Source: Candidatus Benthortus lauensis (lineage in GTDB: Archaea; Thermoproteota; Nitrososphaeria_A; Caldarchaeales; Wolframiiraptoraceae). From it: DNA of 40,169 bases. Both the position numbers and the translations under genes were made by a program. Every line of letters starts with the position of its first letter. The stretch's first letter is position 1. Shown here piece after piece: positions 15,991 through 24,118 of this stretch. The stretch is from NCBI GenBank assembly GCA_021650775.1, contig JAHSRM010000062.1:1-40169 (forward strand). The letters run 5' to 3'. Under the pieces are notes generated by a model. That model did no database searches and was not told the origin of the DNA. It saw only the letters and a list, made by a program, of their open reading frames with translations.

Positions 15991-17169
15991 CTATGGACGT
16001 TTTCTAAAGTATTTGGAATACATCCTCCCCAGGATTCTAGTTATTAGAATTGTGAATGTCATCGTTATCACCCCTAGTATCGCCACCAATATCAGTAGGA
16101 CCACCTGCGGGTCCTCGAGGGTTCCAGCCGCACCTGTTATCAGGATTATTCCGGTTCTCTTGAGGAGGGCCCACAGCCAGAGGGATAGTATGCTCGCCCT
16201 GACCATTATCCAGAATCTCTGGTCCCTTGAGAAGATGTAGTAGACGGCGTTCGAGATTATTATGACCAGAAACCCTACTGCGAGGAGGTCTATGCTCCCC
16301 GATATGAAGTGGCCTGCGAGGAAGGCGGACTTATCAAGCCACCACCAAGTATGGGTAACCGGGTCGGGAACCTCCGGGAAGGTGGCGTAGACGGCGTTTA
16401 TCGTCGTCACATATCCCACATAGAGCCCTATTGTGAATAGTATGAATGAGATGAATGCTGCGAATGCCCTCAGCTGCTTATATGCCGGCATGTGGAATAG
16501 GGTTACCAATCCCTTGAATGAGTTCATTATTCTCTGGTCTATGTTGAATCCTCTTAGGAATAGGAAGACGCCTATTGCTGTTAGTATGAGTGGGAGGGAG
16601 GCTATGTTCAGTATGTAGAGTATTCCTATGATTGACATTAGGAGACCGGGGACGCCGAGGAACATCTTGGAGTATCGGGGCTCGGTGAAGAGGAGGCGGA
16701 GATACCTGCCCAGGATGAGCCATGTCTGCTCAACCGACTCGCTCTGCCTGACCACCAGCCTCCTTACGGAGACCACGGGGACCTCGGAGGTTATCAGGGG
16801 GAGGATGAACTGGTCTGTTACGCCGTCGCTGACGAAGACGCATCCATCGGCCGGGAACTTTTCCAGAACCTTCCTGAGCTCGGCCATTATCTTGGTGTCG
16901 GCCTCTATCCCTTCGCCCTCCTCCCCCGCCAGGGTCGCAACCTCCACATTCTCACGCCCATACTTCTCCGAGAGCTCCCTGTAGAGCTTTAGGGCCCCGA
17001 ACATGGCGTTTGCGTCTGCCTCCTCGGGATCTGCGAGCATGAGGGCCTCCGCCGCCTTGAGGTTCTCCTCGAACCCCACTACAGGCGTATGGATTCCAGT
17101 CTTCCTGCTAAGGTCGTCGTCCCTATCGACAACCAGTATGAGGAGCTTCCTCGGCTCTCTACCCGACAT
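15991..17169 (-). CDS. DUF373 family membrane protein
   Basis: The 392-residue protein has a soluble N-terminal domain of about 160 residues. It starts with a strand ending in Asp-Arg-Asp-Asp (LILVVDRDDDLSRKTG) and includes a second phosphate-loop-like segment (VFVSDGVTDQFILP). About six hydrophobic segments follow, and the end is basic (YFRKRP). This two-part layout and the opening motif match the archaeal DUF373 family, whose function is unknown. It lies 47 nt upstream of uppS on the same strand, so the two may be co-transcribed; a link with polyprenol or envelope work is only a guess. Confidence 0.8.
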   Translation of the reverse strand: MSGREPRKLLILVVDRDDDLSRKTGIHTPVVGFEENLKAAEALMLADPEEADANAMFGALKLYRELSEKYGRENVEVATLAGEEGEGIEADTKIMAELRKVLEKFPADGCVFVSDGVTDQFILPLITSEVPVVSVRRLVVRQSESVEQTWLILGRYLRLLFTEPRYSKMFLGVPGLLMSIIGILYILNIASLPLILTAIGVFLFLRGFNIDQRIMNSFKGLVTLFHMPAYKQLRAFAAFISFILFTIGLYVGYVTTINAVYATFPEVPDPVTHTWWWLDKSAFLAGHFISGSIDLLAVGFLVIIISNAVYYIFSRDQRFWIMVRASILSLWLWALLKRTGIILITGAAGTLEDPQVVLLILVAILGVITMTFTILITRILGRMYSKYFRKRP

Positions 17170-17226
17170 TCAGGGCTTCTCAATTGATTGTCTATAAGCC
17201 TGAGAGATAAGGATTTGGTCAGGGGG

Positions 17227-18135
17227 CTAGCCTCTGCCCCTTTGGGTGAGGGCTCGGAGGAGCTCCTCGTCCTCCATGAGGAGCTTGAACTCCTCGAAGC
17301 TCAGCTTCTTGCCCGAGGCCAGCTTCTCTATGGCCATGCTCTTGAGCTTCTCCTTGCTCTCCTCGATTCTCCTCCTCTCCTCCTCCTCCCTTATCTTCCT
17401 AAGCCTGTTCTGGAGCTCGATTACCTGGGAGGAAACCAGTATCTTCTCGGCCTCGAGTTTCTGGAGCTCCTGCTTCGCCTCCAGGTATTTCTGATGCCAT
17501 TCATCCGCCTTAGCCTTTAGTTGCTGGACCTTCTCCCTGAGGGAGCCGGCCTTCTCCGCCCGCTCTGCTATCTGGCTCTTTAGCTCGCCTATCGTCTCAC
17601 GGAGCTTTGCGGCCTCCTCCTTGAGCCTCCCTATCTCCTCCCCGAGCCTCTCGGCCCTCTCCTGTAGCTCGAGCTTCCGCTTCAGGTCCACCAAGGCTTG
17701 GTTGAGTCTCTCCAACTCCTCGCTTAGCCGCCTCTCCTCCTCCCTCGGGAGGGGCATGGTCTGGATTCTCCAGTCTATCTCCTCTATCCTCTTCTTGATC
17801 TCCTCGGGTGTCCCCCGCACTCCTTTAAGCGTCTTAAGCTCCTCCTTAACGTTCTTCAACTCCTCACGTTTTCTCGCAAGCTCCTCCTTCTTTGCGTTGA
17901 GCTCCTCCCTTATCTGCTGTAGGCGGCTTCTATGCTCCTCCCGTTCCTCACGTAGTTTTCTCAGCTCCTCCACGAACGGCTTCATCTCTTGGTGGATTTT
18001 GTCACGTTTTGATGCGTAGCTGGAGACCTTCTCCTCCGCCTCTCTTATCCTGAGGTTTAGTTCCTTGAGTTTTTCACGGAGGTTGAAGAGGCGGTTCTCA
18101 AGCTCCTCTATGTTGTTCTCCACCATCTTATTCAC
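17227..18135 (-). CDS. Conserved archaeal coiled-coil protein
   Basis: The 302-residue protein is almost entirely heptad-like helix, rich in Glu, Lys, Arg and Leu, from residue 5 to about 265. A short C-terminal region (KKLSFEEFKLLMEDEELLRAL) looks like a small folded helix pair. Proteins of this type occur across archaea and are often mislabelled phosphoserine phosphatase; their true role is not known to me. The start is a GTG at 18135 that overlaps the GTPase stop by 4 nt (GTGA), with an ATG three codons later as an alternative. Translational coupling with the GPN GTPase suggests a shared function. Confidence 0.75.
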   Translation of the reverse strand: MNKMVENNIEELENRLFNLREKLKELNLRIREAEEKVSSYASKRDKIHQEMKPFVEELRKLREEREEHRSRLQQIREELNAKKEELARKREELKNVKEELKTLKGVRGTPEEIKKRIEEIDWRIQTMPLPREEERRLSEELERLNQALVDLKRKLELQERAERLGEEIGRLKEEAAKLRETIGELKSQIAERAEKAGSLREKVQQLKAKADEWHQKYLEAKQELQKLEAEKILVSSQVIELQNRLRKIREEEERRRIEESKEKLKSMAIEKLASGKKLSFEEFKLLMEDEELLRALTQRGRG

Positions 18136-18893
18136 CTCAACTCCAATTCTCCCTCACCTATTACTCTTGTGAGTGTGGCGTGTAGCTCCGTGAATCCCTC
18201 CATGGTTATCGAGGAGACGGGTATTATGGGTAGTGTTGAGACTATGTCGTGGATTGCCTGCGCCACTTCCCTTGAGAAGAGCATAAGCCCTCCTTTAAGC
18301 TTATTCTCCACCTCCACCACAAGGGCGTCGAGGCTCTCGCTCCAACGCTCAATCCGCTCCACGTATTTTCTCGGGACTGCGTCAATCTTGTTTAGAACCA
18401 GTATCATCGGGATTCCGAAGCTCAGGTATATGCTTGCTGCGAGGAACATGCTTGCCACGAAGTTTCTCGTAGTGGCGCTGAACATGGGGTCGAGTATGAA
18501 GAACATGAGCTTCCTCTCGCCTCCGATGTGCTTGCTGAGTATCCTGCCCTCCTTCCTGAATGCGAATAACTCGAGTTGGCCAGGGGTATCGACTATGGTG
18601 AAGTCTGTGCTAACAGAGTTGATTGCGTCCACCAGCTCCTCTACATGCCTGACAGCCTCCCTCACAGATGCCACGAGGGCTGCGTTGGGTCCAAGCCTCC
18701 TAACCGCCATTATCCTCTCATAGTCCACGTAGTCTCTTACATCTATGTCCGGCTCGTAGGGGAGCGTGGAGGCCGCTGGGTCCAGGTTCACGAGGAGGGT
18801 GGACTGCTCCTGGTCTTTAAGCCAATCACTGAAGGAGGCCGTTAGCGTCGATTTCCCCGAGCCGGCTGTTCCAACGATGAAGATAGTATACAT
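18132..18893 (-). CDS. GPN-loop GTPase
   Basis: The 253-residue protein is a GPN-family GTPase. It has the P-loop GTAGSGKST (8-16), the family-defining Gly-Pro-Asn at 68-70, a G3 segment VDTPGQLE (101-108) and a G4 motif LNKID. Eukaryotic GPN1-3 assist RNA polymerase II assembly; the archaeal single-copy forms are dimeric and less understood. A purine-rich ribosome-binding site (GGGAGGGGAGA) precedes the ATG at 18893. Upstream are two small conserved genes and downstream, overlapping, the coiled-coil protein, so all four may form one operon. Confidence 0.93.
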   Translation of the reverse strand: MYTIFIVGTAGSGKSTLTASFSDWLKDQEQSTLLVNLDPAASTLPYEPDIDVRDYVDYERIMAVRRLGPNAALVASVREAVRHVEELVDAINSVSTDFTIVDTPGQLELFAFRKEGRILSKHIGGERKLMFFILDPMFSATTRNFVASMFLAASIYLSFGIPMILVLNKIDAVPRKYVERIERWSESLDALVVEVENKLKGGLMLFSREVAQAIHDIVSTLPIIPVSSITMEGFTELHATLTRVIGEGELELR

Positions 18894-18917
18894 GGGTCTC
18901 CCCTCCCTGGGGGAGCC

Positions 18918-19208
18918 TTAGCCGAAGACCCCTGAGAACCCTGAGAGCATCCTATCATCCTCGCTTTTAAGGTGTTCCCGGACTTTCTCCTCCTCTTCTC
19001 CCTCAACCACCTTGGCCAACTCCTTCGACAGCTCCCTCGCCCTCTCAACCTGCTCCTCGCTCCCAAGTATCCTTACGTAGTATCCGTCCTTGCCGAGTAT
19101 GGAGGCCTCACGGAAGATTATGTTGGCTCTTGAGACCACCTCGTCTTGGTAGAGGATTTTGTTAAGCCTGTCGGACTTATCCTTCTCGACGTAGAGTATT
19201 AGCTCCAT
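18918..19208 (-). CDS. Small conserved protein of unknown function
   Basis: I do not recognise this 96-residue protein. It shows alternating strand and helix character: a strand (ELILYVEKD), a helix, a second strand with a Gly-rich turn (YYVRILGSEEQVERA) that resembles a small nucleic-acid-binding alpha/beta fold, then an acidic, charged helix and a short tail. It lies 24 nt upstream of the GPN GTPase gene and 12 nt downstream of the zinc-ribbon gene, all on the minus strand. Its neighbours suggest a role in transcription or RNA-polymerase biogenesis, but the sequence shows no catalytic motif. Confidence 0.6.
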   Translation of the reverse strand: MELILYVEKDKSDRLNKILYQDEVVSRANIIFREASILGKDGYYVRILGSEEQVERARELSKELAKVVEGEEEEKVREHLKSEDDRMLSGFSGVFG

Positions 19209-19220
19209 CCCGATTCACCA

Positions 19221-19424
19221 TTACTGCTTCTTGGAGAGCCACCACTCCAAGTATTCCTCCCTACGCCTCTTCTTCTCGTTCTCACGGAGCCTCTCCTCGA
19301 AAGCCCTATGCGACTCGACGACCAGGTCTTGGAACGTGTAGGTTAGCCCGCATCCCGAGCATGTGTAGGTCTTTGTCTCCCGGTCGTAGACCAGCTTCGC
19401 CCCGCATTCACGGCAGTAGGGCAA
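19221..19424 (-). CDS. Small zinc-ribbon protein
   Basis: The 67-residue protein has one zinc ribbon (CRECGAKLVYD...CSGCGL), followed by a charged helical tail rich in Glu, Arg and Lys. The ribbon resembles the N-terminal ribbon of TFS/Rpb9-type proteins, but the second (catalytic) ribbon of TFS is missing, so it is not a transcript-cleavage factor. The start is a TTG at 19424 preceded by GGTGGA about 6 nt upstream. Probably first in a run of four genes ending with the coiled-coil protein. Confidence 0.65.
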   Translation of the reverse strand: MPYCRECGAKLVYDRETKTYTCSGCGLTYTFQDLVVESHRAFEERLRENEKKRRREEYLEWWLSKKQ

Positions 19425-19470
19425 CCTTAATCCACCCGCCAGGGGTTCTCCGCCTCCTTGGGGTCCTCCT

Positions 19471-19480
19471 GCTATATAGC
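19471..19480 (-). promoter_or_regulatory. TATA box for the zinc-ribbon/GPN gene run
   Basis: A perfect palindrome, GCTATATAGC, lies about 50 nt upstream of the TTG start at 19424. With initiation about 25 nt downstream of it, the mRNA would have a leader of roughly 25 nt carrying the GGTGGA ribosome-binding site. Confidence 0.45.
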
Positions 19481-19481
19481 T

Positions 19482-19748
19482 CTATTCCCTAGCAAAGCCG
19501 CCCCGGATAATCATGAAGAGGATGAGAATGAAGGATAAGGCGAAGATGATTAGGGCTAGTAGGAGTATTCCGGGGCTTTCTCCGCCGAAGAACAGGGGGA
19601 TGGGGCCTATCAGGATAAGCCCTCCTCCCCAGACCTTCGACTCGCCTGGAAGTGCGCTAAGGAAGATTAGGGCTATTCCTGCGAATATCAGGATTATGCC
19701 GAGTAGGGCTAGGTATGGTGTTAGGTTTAGCTCCCTTCCCCCCATCAT
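19482..19748 (-). CDS. DUF131 (TIGR00304-type) membrane protein, copy 2
   Basis: The 88-residue protein has three hydrophobic segments and, after the second, the family signature ILIGPIPLFFGG. DUF131 proteins are short archaeal membrane proteins of unknown role. It overlaps the 3' end of a paralogue with the same signature by 4 nt, so the two look like a tandem duplication made as one unit. Two adjacent ATG codons (19748 and 19745) are possible starts. The short charged ends suggest no soluble domain. Confidence 0.72.
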   Translation of the reverse strand: MMGGRELNLTPYLALLGIILIFAGIALIFLSALPGESKVWGGGLILIGPIPLFFGGESPGILLLALIIFALSFILILFMIIRGGFARE

Positions 19749-19966
19749 AGACCCCCTAGGATGAGAGCCGTGGCCGAGAAGAGGATTAGGAGGATTATAA
19801 CCAGTATCGTGGCAAGCCTCCTACCGCCAAACACTATCGGTATAGGGCCTACGAGCACTACGCCCACAGCCCTGCCCTCACCCCTCCTAGCCGCCGCCAA
19901 CGTTAGCAAGACCATGCCCAAGACCACTAGGAGGAACCCGAGGAGCAGCATGGAGAGGTTCGGCAT
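19745..19966 (-). CDS. DUF131 (TIGR00304-type) membrane protein, copy 1
   Basis: The 73-residue protein has an N-terminal hydrophobic segment, a charged loop (AARRGEGR), the signature VLVGPIPIVFGG and a last hydrophobic segment. It pairs with the downstream paralogue, overlapping by 4 nt. A likely TATA box (CCTAAATAG on the minus strand, around 19993-20001) lies about 31 nt upstream of the ATG at 19966. Function unknown; the two may form a hetero-oligomer, which is an inference from the coupling only. Confidence 0.7.
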   Translation of the reverse strand: MPNLSMLLLGFLLVVLGMVLLTLAAARRGEGRAVGVVLVGPIPIVFGGRRLATILVIILLILFSATALILGGL

Positions 19967-20032
19967 CTCCAGGAGGATGCTAAGCTCGGGCTCTATTTAG
20001 GGGTTATAACTTGAGGCAGCGGCTTCTATGAA

Positions 20033-20043
20033 GTTTTAATAGG
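20033..20043 (+). promoter_or_regulatory. TATA-like box (GTTTTAATAGG) for psmA
   Basis: The box is centred about 49 nt upstream of the ATG at 20087. This implies a leader of about 20-25 nt, which would hold the GGTGGA ribosome-binding site at 20075-20080. Confidence 0.45.
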
Positions 20044-20086
20044 TGTTGTATCAGGGCTTACTGTGGAGACGTAGGGTGGAAGAGAT

Positions 20087-20818
20087 ATGGCTTTAGGGAT
20101 GGCTGGCGCCTATGATAGGGCCATAACAGTATTCTCACCCCAGGGCAGGCTCTACCAGGTCGAATACGCCCTCGAGACCGTCAGGTCGGGTTCCACAGCA
20201 ATAGCCATAGCATGTGATGAGGGAGTGGTCCTAACAGTGGAGGAAAGAATGCATACGAAGCTCCAGAACCCGAACTATTCTTGGAAACTCTTCCAAGTAG
20301 ACGAGCATATAGGTGTCGTTGCGGCTGGACTCAACTCGGATGCCCGTGTCCTAGTCGATACGGCCCGCATCCATGCACAGGTAATCCGGCTGAGTTATGA
20401 TGAGGAGCCTACGGTGGAGGCGGTGGCCAAGAGGATTGGGGACGTGATGCAGATGTATACTCAGCATGCGGGTGTTAGGCCCTTCGGCACGGCCCTGCTC
20501 TTCGGCGGGGTGGATAAGACGGGTGTAAGGGTCTTCTACACGGAGCCAAGCGGGATGGTCCTCGAGTATGATGCATGGGCCATAGGCAGGGGAGCCGAGA
20601 AGGTGAAGGAATACCTGGAGCAGAACTACAAGAGGAGCCAAAACCTGGAGGAGTCGATAGACATGGCCCTAAAAGCCCTGGTATCCTCCGTGGACAGGAT
20701 AGACGAGGGATGGACGGCCAGACTCGTCACAATCCCCGTTAAAACCAGGAAGTTTACGCCCATGAGCCCCGAGGAGCTCGGCAAGAGGATTGAGCCCTTA
20801 ATAAAGGATAGGAGGTAG
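20087..20818 (+). CDS. psmA: Proteasome subunit alpha
   Basis: The 243-residue protein forms the outer heptameric rings of the 20S proteasome and gates entry of substrates. The N-terminal gate segment YDRAITVFSPQGRLYQVEYALE is the alpha-subunit signature, and the ending (EELGKRIEPLIKDRR) is the usual charged helix. No beta subunit is in the window. It is followed, after 100 nt and a separate promoter, by the SBDS-exosome operon; proteasome-alpha, SBDS and exosome in this order is a widely conserved archaeal neighbourhood. Confidence 0.97.
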   Translation: MALGMAGAYDRAITVFSPQGRLYQVEYALETVRSGSTAIAIACDEGVVLTVEERMHTKLQNPNYSWKLFQVDEHIGVVAAGLNSDARVLVDTARIHAQVIRLSYDEEPTVEAVAKRIGDVMQMYTQHAGVRPFGTALLFGGVDKTGVRVFYTEPSGMVLEYDAWAIGRGAEKVKEYLEQNYKRSQNLEESIDMALKALVSSVDRIDEGWTARLVTIPVKTRKFTPMSPEELGKRIEPLIKDRR

Positions 20819-20850
20819 CCCGGCAGGTCCAGAGGGATGGAGGGGACATA

Positions 20851-20860
20851 GCTTAAAAGC
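20851..20860 (+). promoter_or_regulatory. TATA-like box for the SBDS-exosome operon
   Basis: GCTTAAAAGC is centred about 63 nt upstream of the TTG start of SBDS. A leader of about 35 nt would carry the strong GGGGAGGTGG ribosome-binding site at 20903-20912. Confidence 0.35.
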
Positions 20861-20918
20861 ATGCATTAGGCTACTAACCCTTAGGCCTCCAGGCCTCTCA
20901 GAGGGGAGGTGGCACCGG

Positions 20919-21614
20919 TTGTCCAAGGGATACACGATAGCTAGGATTGAGAGGGCGGGCATGACATACGAGATACTGGTGGACCCGGATAAGGCCCTGA
21001 AGTATAGGCTGGGTGAGAAGATACCTGTCTCCAAGATAGTGGTGTATGATGAGGTGTATAGGGATGCCAGGAAGGGGACGAGGGTCAGCGAGGAAGACCT
21101 TAGGAAGGCCTTCGGGACAACCGACATACTCAAGATAGCCGAGATAATACTCAACGAGGGCACAGTCCAGGTCACCGCCGAGCAGAGGAGGAGGCTAATC
21201 GAGGATAAGAGGAGGCAGATAATAGAGTTCATCTCCAAGAACGCAGTCGACCCCAGGACGAATATGCCTCACCCGCCCCAGAGGATTGAGCTGGCCATGG
21301 AGGAGGTCGGAGTCTCCATAGACCCCTTCCAGGATGCGAAGGAGCAGGCCATGAAGGTGATAGAGAAGCTCCGTCCAGTCCTTCCCCTGAAGATAGGCGT
21401 CATAAAGCTGAGGATAAGGCTTCCTGGAGACGTGGTGGGGAAGGCATACGGCCTCGTGAGGAGCATGGGGAAGATAACCAAGGAGGAGTGGAGGAGGGAT
21501 GGGAGCTGGGTAAGCGTGGTGGAGGTTCCCACAGGACTCCACCTAGACCTGATAGATAGGCTTAACAAGCTTGCCTCAGGCAGGGTTGAGATTAACCCAG
21601 AGGAGGGTGGATGA
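20919..21614 (+). CDS. sdo1: Ribosome maturation protein SBDS (Sdo1)
   Basis: The 231-residue protein has the three-domain SBDS layout: an N-terminal FYSH domain (YEILVDPDKALKYRLGE...VYDEVYRDARKG), a helical middle domain (QRRRLIEDKRRQIIEFI) and a ferredoxin-like C-terminal domain. In eukaryotes SBDS with EFL1 releases eIF6 from the 60S subunit; archaea have SBDS and aIF6 but the mechanism is less clear. The start is a TTG at 20919 set about 7 nt after GGGGAGGTGG, a near-ideal ribosome-binding site. The stop overlaps the rrp4 start (ATGA). Confidence 0.95.
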   Translation: MSKGYTIARIERAGMTYEILVDPDKALKYRLGEKIPVSKIVVYDEVYRDARKGTRVSEEDLRKAFGTTDILKIAEIILNEGTVQVTAEQRRRLIEDKRRQIIEFISKNAVDPRTNMPHPPQRIELAMEEVGVSIDPFQDAKEQAMKVIEKLRPVLPLKIGVIKLRIRLPGDVVGKAYGLVRSMGKITKEEWRRDGSWVSVVEVPTGLHLDLIDRLNKLASGRVEINPEEGG

Positions 21615-22279
21615 TGCCGCTATACTTCAGTGAGAGGGAGGTTGTGATACCGGGGCAACTGCTCTCGGACAACGGGAAGCATGGAGGCGAGGGAACATAC
21701 GTGATTGGAGGGAAGGTCTATGCGGCCCAGGTCGGGATAGCCGTTAGGAAGAACAACAAGGTCTCAGTGATAGCGTTCAAGGGTGTATACAAGCCCCAGC
21801 CCGGCGACAGGGTGATAGGGATTGTAACCGACGTGAAGCCTAATGGATACGAGGTTATGCTCAGCCGCCACCTCTCGGGGAACATGAGGATACCTGATAG
21901 GAGGGAGGTCAAGAGCTTCAACCTGAAGGTCGGGGACGTGATATATGCAAAGATTAAGGAGAGCGGGTTGAGGGGAGTCATGCTCGACCCCTCCGATAGG
22001 GTTAAGAAGATTGAGGAGGGCATACTCGTGTCAATCCACCCGGCCAAGGTCTCGAGACTGATAGGTAGGAGAGGCTCCATGATAAACATGATTAAACGCC
22101 TGACGGGATGTGAGATAATCATGGGTAGAAACGGCATGATTATCGTTAAAGGCCCTAACCCCAAGAGCGAGTTCGCGGCAATCTCAGCCATCAAGATGGT
22201 GGAGTCTGAGGCTCATACACAGGGCTTAACCGAGAGGGTGGAGAACATGATTAAGAATATCATGGAGGGTGAGAGGTGA
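21611..22279 (+). CDS. rrp4: Exosome subunit Rrp4
   Basis: The 222-residue cap subunit of the archaeal exosome binds RNA and guides it to the Rrp41/42 ring. An N-terminal domain ([11 protein letters not shown]...[13 protein letters not shown]) is followed by an S1 domain ([22 protein letters not shown]) and a KH domain with its GxxG-type loop in [14 protein letters not shown]. The start overlaps the SBDS stop, and two tandem ATG codons are possible. The stop TGA overlaps the rrp41 ATG by one base. Confidence 0.95.
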   Translation: MMPLYFSEREVVIPGQLLSDNGKHGGEGTYVIGGKVYAAQVGIAVRKNNKVSVIAFKGVYKPQPGDRVIGIVTDVKPNGYEVMLSRHLSGNMRIPDRREVKSFNLKVGDVIYAKIKESGLRGVMLDPSDRVKKIEEGILVSIHPAKVSRLIGRRGSMINMIKRLTGCEIIMGRNGMIIVKGPNPKSEFAAISAIKMVESEAHTQGLTERVENMIKNIMEGER

Positions 22280-23001
22280 TGGAGAAGCCCAAGCTTATCT
22301 CCGAGGATGGCGTAAGGGTTGATGGCAGGAGGCTCGATGAGCTTAGGCCGATAAAGATGGAGGTAGGGGTCCTGGACAAGAGCGACGGCTCAGCATACGT
22401 GGAGTTCGGGAAGACGAAGGTCTTTGCAGCAGTCTTCGGGCCAAGGGAGGTCCATCCAAAGCACCTTGCACTGCCCGAGAGAGCAATACTGAACTGCCGC
22501 TACCACATGACCTCCTTCAGCGTCGAGGACAGGAAGCCCCTCGGCATGACGAGGAGGGAGGTGGAGCTATCCAAGGTGATTAGGGAGGCCCTGGAGAGCA
22601 TAGTCTTCTTGGAAGAGTTCCCTAGAACGAGCATAGACATCTACGTTGAGGTGATTCAGGCCGACGGAGGGACGAGGACCACGGGCCTAACAGCAGCCTC
22701 CCTAGCCCTAGCGGACGCAGGGATACCCATGGCGGACATGATAGCAGCCGTTGCGGTGGGCAAGGTGGAAGGCCACTTGGTTCTGGATGTATGCGACATA
22801 GAGGACAAGTATGGGGAGGCGGACCTACCCGTCGCCATGGCACCCAGGCTAAACTCGATAGTCCTACTCCAGCTAAACGGGAGGCTGAGCAGGGAGGAGT
22901 TCCAGAAAGCCATGGCCCTTGCACGTGAGGGAATCTCCAAGATATACCAGATGCAGAGGGAGGCCCTGAAGCGTAAGTATAGCTCCGTGGAGGAGGGATG
23001 A
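22279..23001 (+). CDS. rrp41: Exosome subunit Rrp41 (catalytic)
   Basis: The 240-residue RNase PH-like protein is the phosphorolytic subunit of the exosome hexamer. It has the RNase PH start ([13 protein letters not shown]), the basic RNA/phosphate-binding region ([17 protein letters not shown]), the phosphate-contact segment [15 protein letters not shown] and the catalytic Asp in [14 protein letters not shown] chose the ATG at 22279; a GTG one codon upstream is also open. A purine-rich ribosome-binding site (GGAGGG) precedes it inside rrp4. Confidence 0.96.
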   Translation: MEKPKLISEDGVRVDGRRLDELRPIKMEVGVLDKSDGSAYVEFGKTKVFAAVFGPREVHPKHLALPERAILNCRYHMTSFSVEDRKPLGMTRREVELSKVIREALESIVFLEEFPRTSIDIYVEVIQADGGTRTTGLTAASLALADAGIPMADMIAAVAVGKVEGHLVLDVCDIEDKYGEADLPVAMAPRLNSIVLLQLNGRLSREEFQKAMALAREGISKIYQMQREALKRKYSSVEEG

Positions 23002-23004
23002 GGC

Positions 23005-23841
23005 GTGGCCATGCCCATGCAGCCCAAGAAGAGCCTAACCGTTAGGATAATGCAGGACAAGATATACAGGCTCCTGCAGCAGGGTAAGAGGCTTGACGGT
23101 AGGAGACCTGACGAGGTTAGGCCTGTTAGGATAGAGACGGGCCTCGTGGAGAAGGCTGATGGCTCGGCCCTCGTCTCCATGGGTGGAACCAAGATACTCG
23201 TGGGGATTAAGGCCGAGGTTGGGACACCCTACCCCGACAGACCCAAGGAAGGCTCATTCACGGTAAACGCAGAGCTACTCCCCCTAGCATCCACAACCTT
23301 CGAGCCAGGGCCCCCCGACGAGAGAGGAATAGAGCTTGCGAGGGTGGTTGATAGGAGCCTGAGGGAGGGAGGGGCGCTCGACCTAGAGAAGCTCTGCATA
23401 ATCCCAGGCGAGAAGGTCTACATACTCTTCATAGACATCTACGTCCTCGACTATGATGGAAACTACTATGACCCATCCCTGCTAGCCGCCGTCGCAGCCC
23501 TGGCCACTGCCAAGATACCGAGATATGAGGTGGGGGAGGATGGGAAGGTGGAGAAGACCGAGGAGCGGTTCAGCCTCCAGCTAACAGCCATACCCACGAC
23601 AATAACCATAGGAATAATCAAGGAGCTACTCCTAGTTGACCCGCAGATAGAGGAGGAGAATGTCTTGGACGTCAGCCTCGTGGTCGGGACCGATGAGAAG
23701 GGGAACATAGTCTCCATACAGAAGAATAGCCCAGGCCTCATACCCATAGGCCTAATGGACAGGATAACAGAGCTCGCATACGAGAAGACGGAGGAGCTTA
23801 GGAGGAAGCTCATAGAATCGGCTGGGATACCATTACCCTAA
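23005..23841 (+). CDS. rrp42: Exosome subunit Rrp42 (non-catalytic)
   Basis: The 278-residue RNase PH-like protein pairs with Rrp41 in the exosome ring. It shares the RNase PH opening (KRLDGRRPDEVRPV) and the fold segments FTVNAELLPLAS and FIDIYVLDYDGNYYD. It lacks the GGTRT phosphate-site segment and catalytic Asp of Rrp41, as expected for Rrp42. The start is a GTG at 23005, 7 nt after GGAGGG; ATG codons at 23011 and 23017 are alternatives. It follows rrp41 by 3 nt. Confidence 0.95.
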   Translation: MAMPMQPKKSLTVRIMQDKIYRLLQQGKRLDGRRPDEVRPVRIETGLVEKADGSALVSMGGTKILVGIKAEVGTPYPDRPKEGSFTVNAELLPLASTTFEPGPPDERGIELARVVDRSLREGGALDLEKLCIIPGEKVYILFIDIYVLDYDGNYYDPSLLAAVAALATAKIPRYEVGEDGKVEKTEERFSLQLTAIPTTITIGIIKELLLVDPQIEEENVLDVSLVVGTDEKGNIVSIQKNSPGLIPIGLMDRITELAYEKTEELRRKLIESAGIPLP

Positions 23842-23887
23842 ATCCTTATAGCATGCCCCCATACCCCGGATAGGGCGGGAGAGACCC

Positions 23888-24118
23888 TTGGTCCAGGTGG
23901 GGAAGATTCAGGGTAACCCTGCTAAGAGGTTTGGGGCCAGATACGGCTCCACGTTGAGGAAGAGGGTGGCTGAGATTGAGAGGGAGCAGAGGGCCTGGCA
24001 CCCCTGCCCAAGCTGCGGAAACCCCAGGGTAAGGAGGGTCTCGATTGGAATCTGGAGATGTAGGAAATGCGGATACACCTTCGCCGGAGGAGCCTGGACA
24101 CCCCACACAAAGAAGTAG
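23888..24118 (+). CDS. rpl37ae: Ribosomal protein L37Ae
   Basis: The 76-residue large-subunit protein has a C4 zinc ribbon: CPSCG about residue 40 and CRKCG near residue 59. The basic N-terminal half (KRFGARYGSTLRKRV) contacts rRNA. The start is a TTG at 23888. It is 46 nt downstream of rrp42, in the conserved order rrp42-L37Ae-pcc1. The 3' end is overlapped out of frame by the likely start of pcc1. Confidence 0.95.
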   Translation: MVQVGKIQGNPAKRFGARYGSTLRKRVAEIEREQRAWHPCPSCGNPRVRRVSIGIWRCRKCGYTFAGGAWTPHTKK

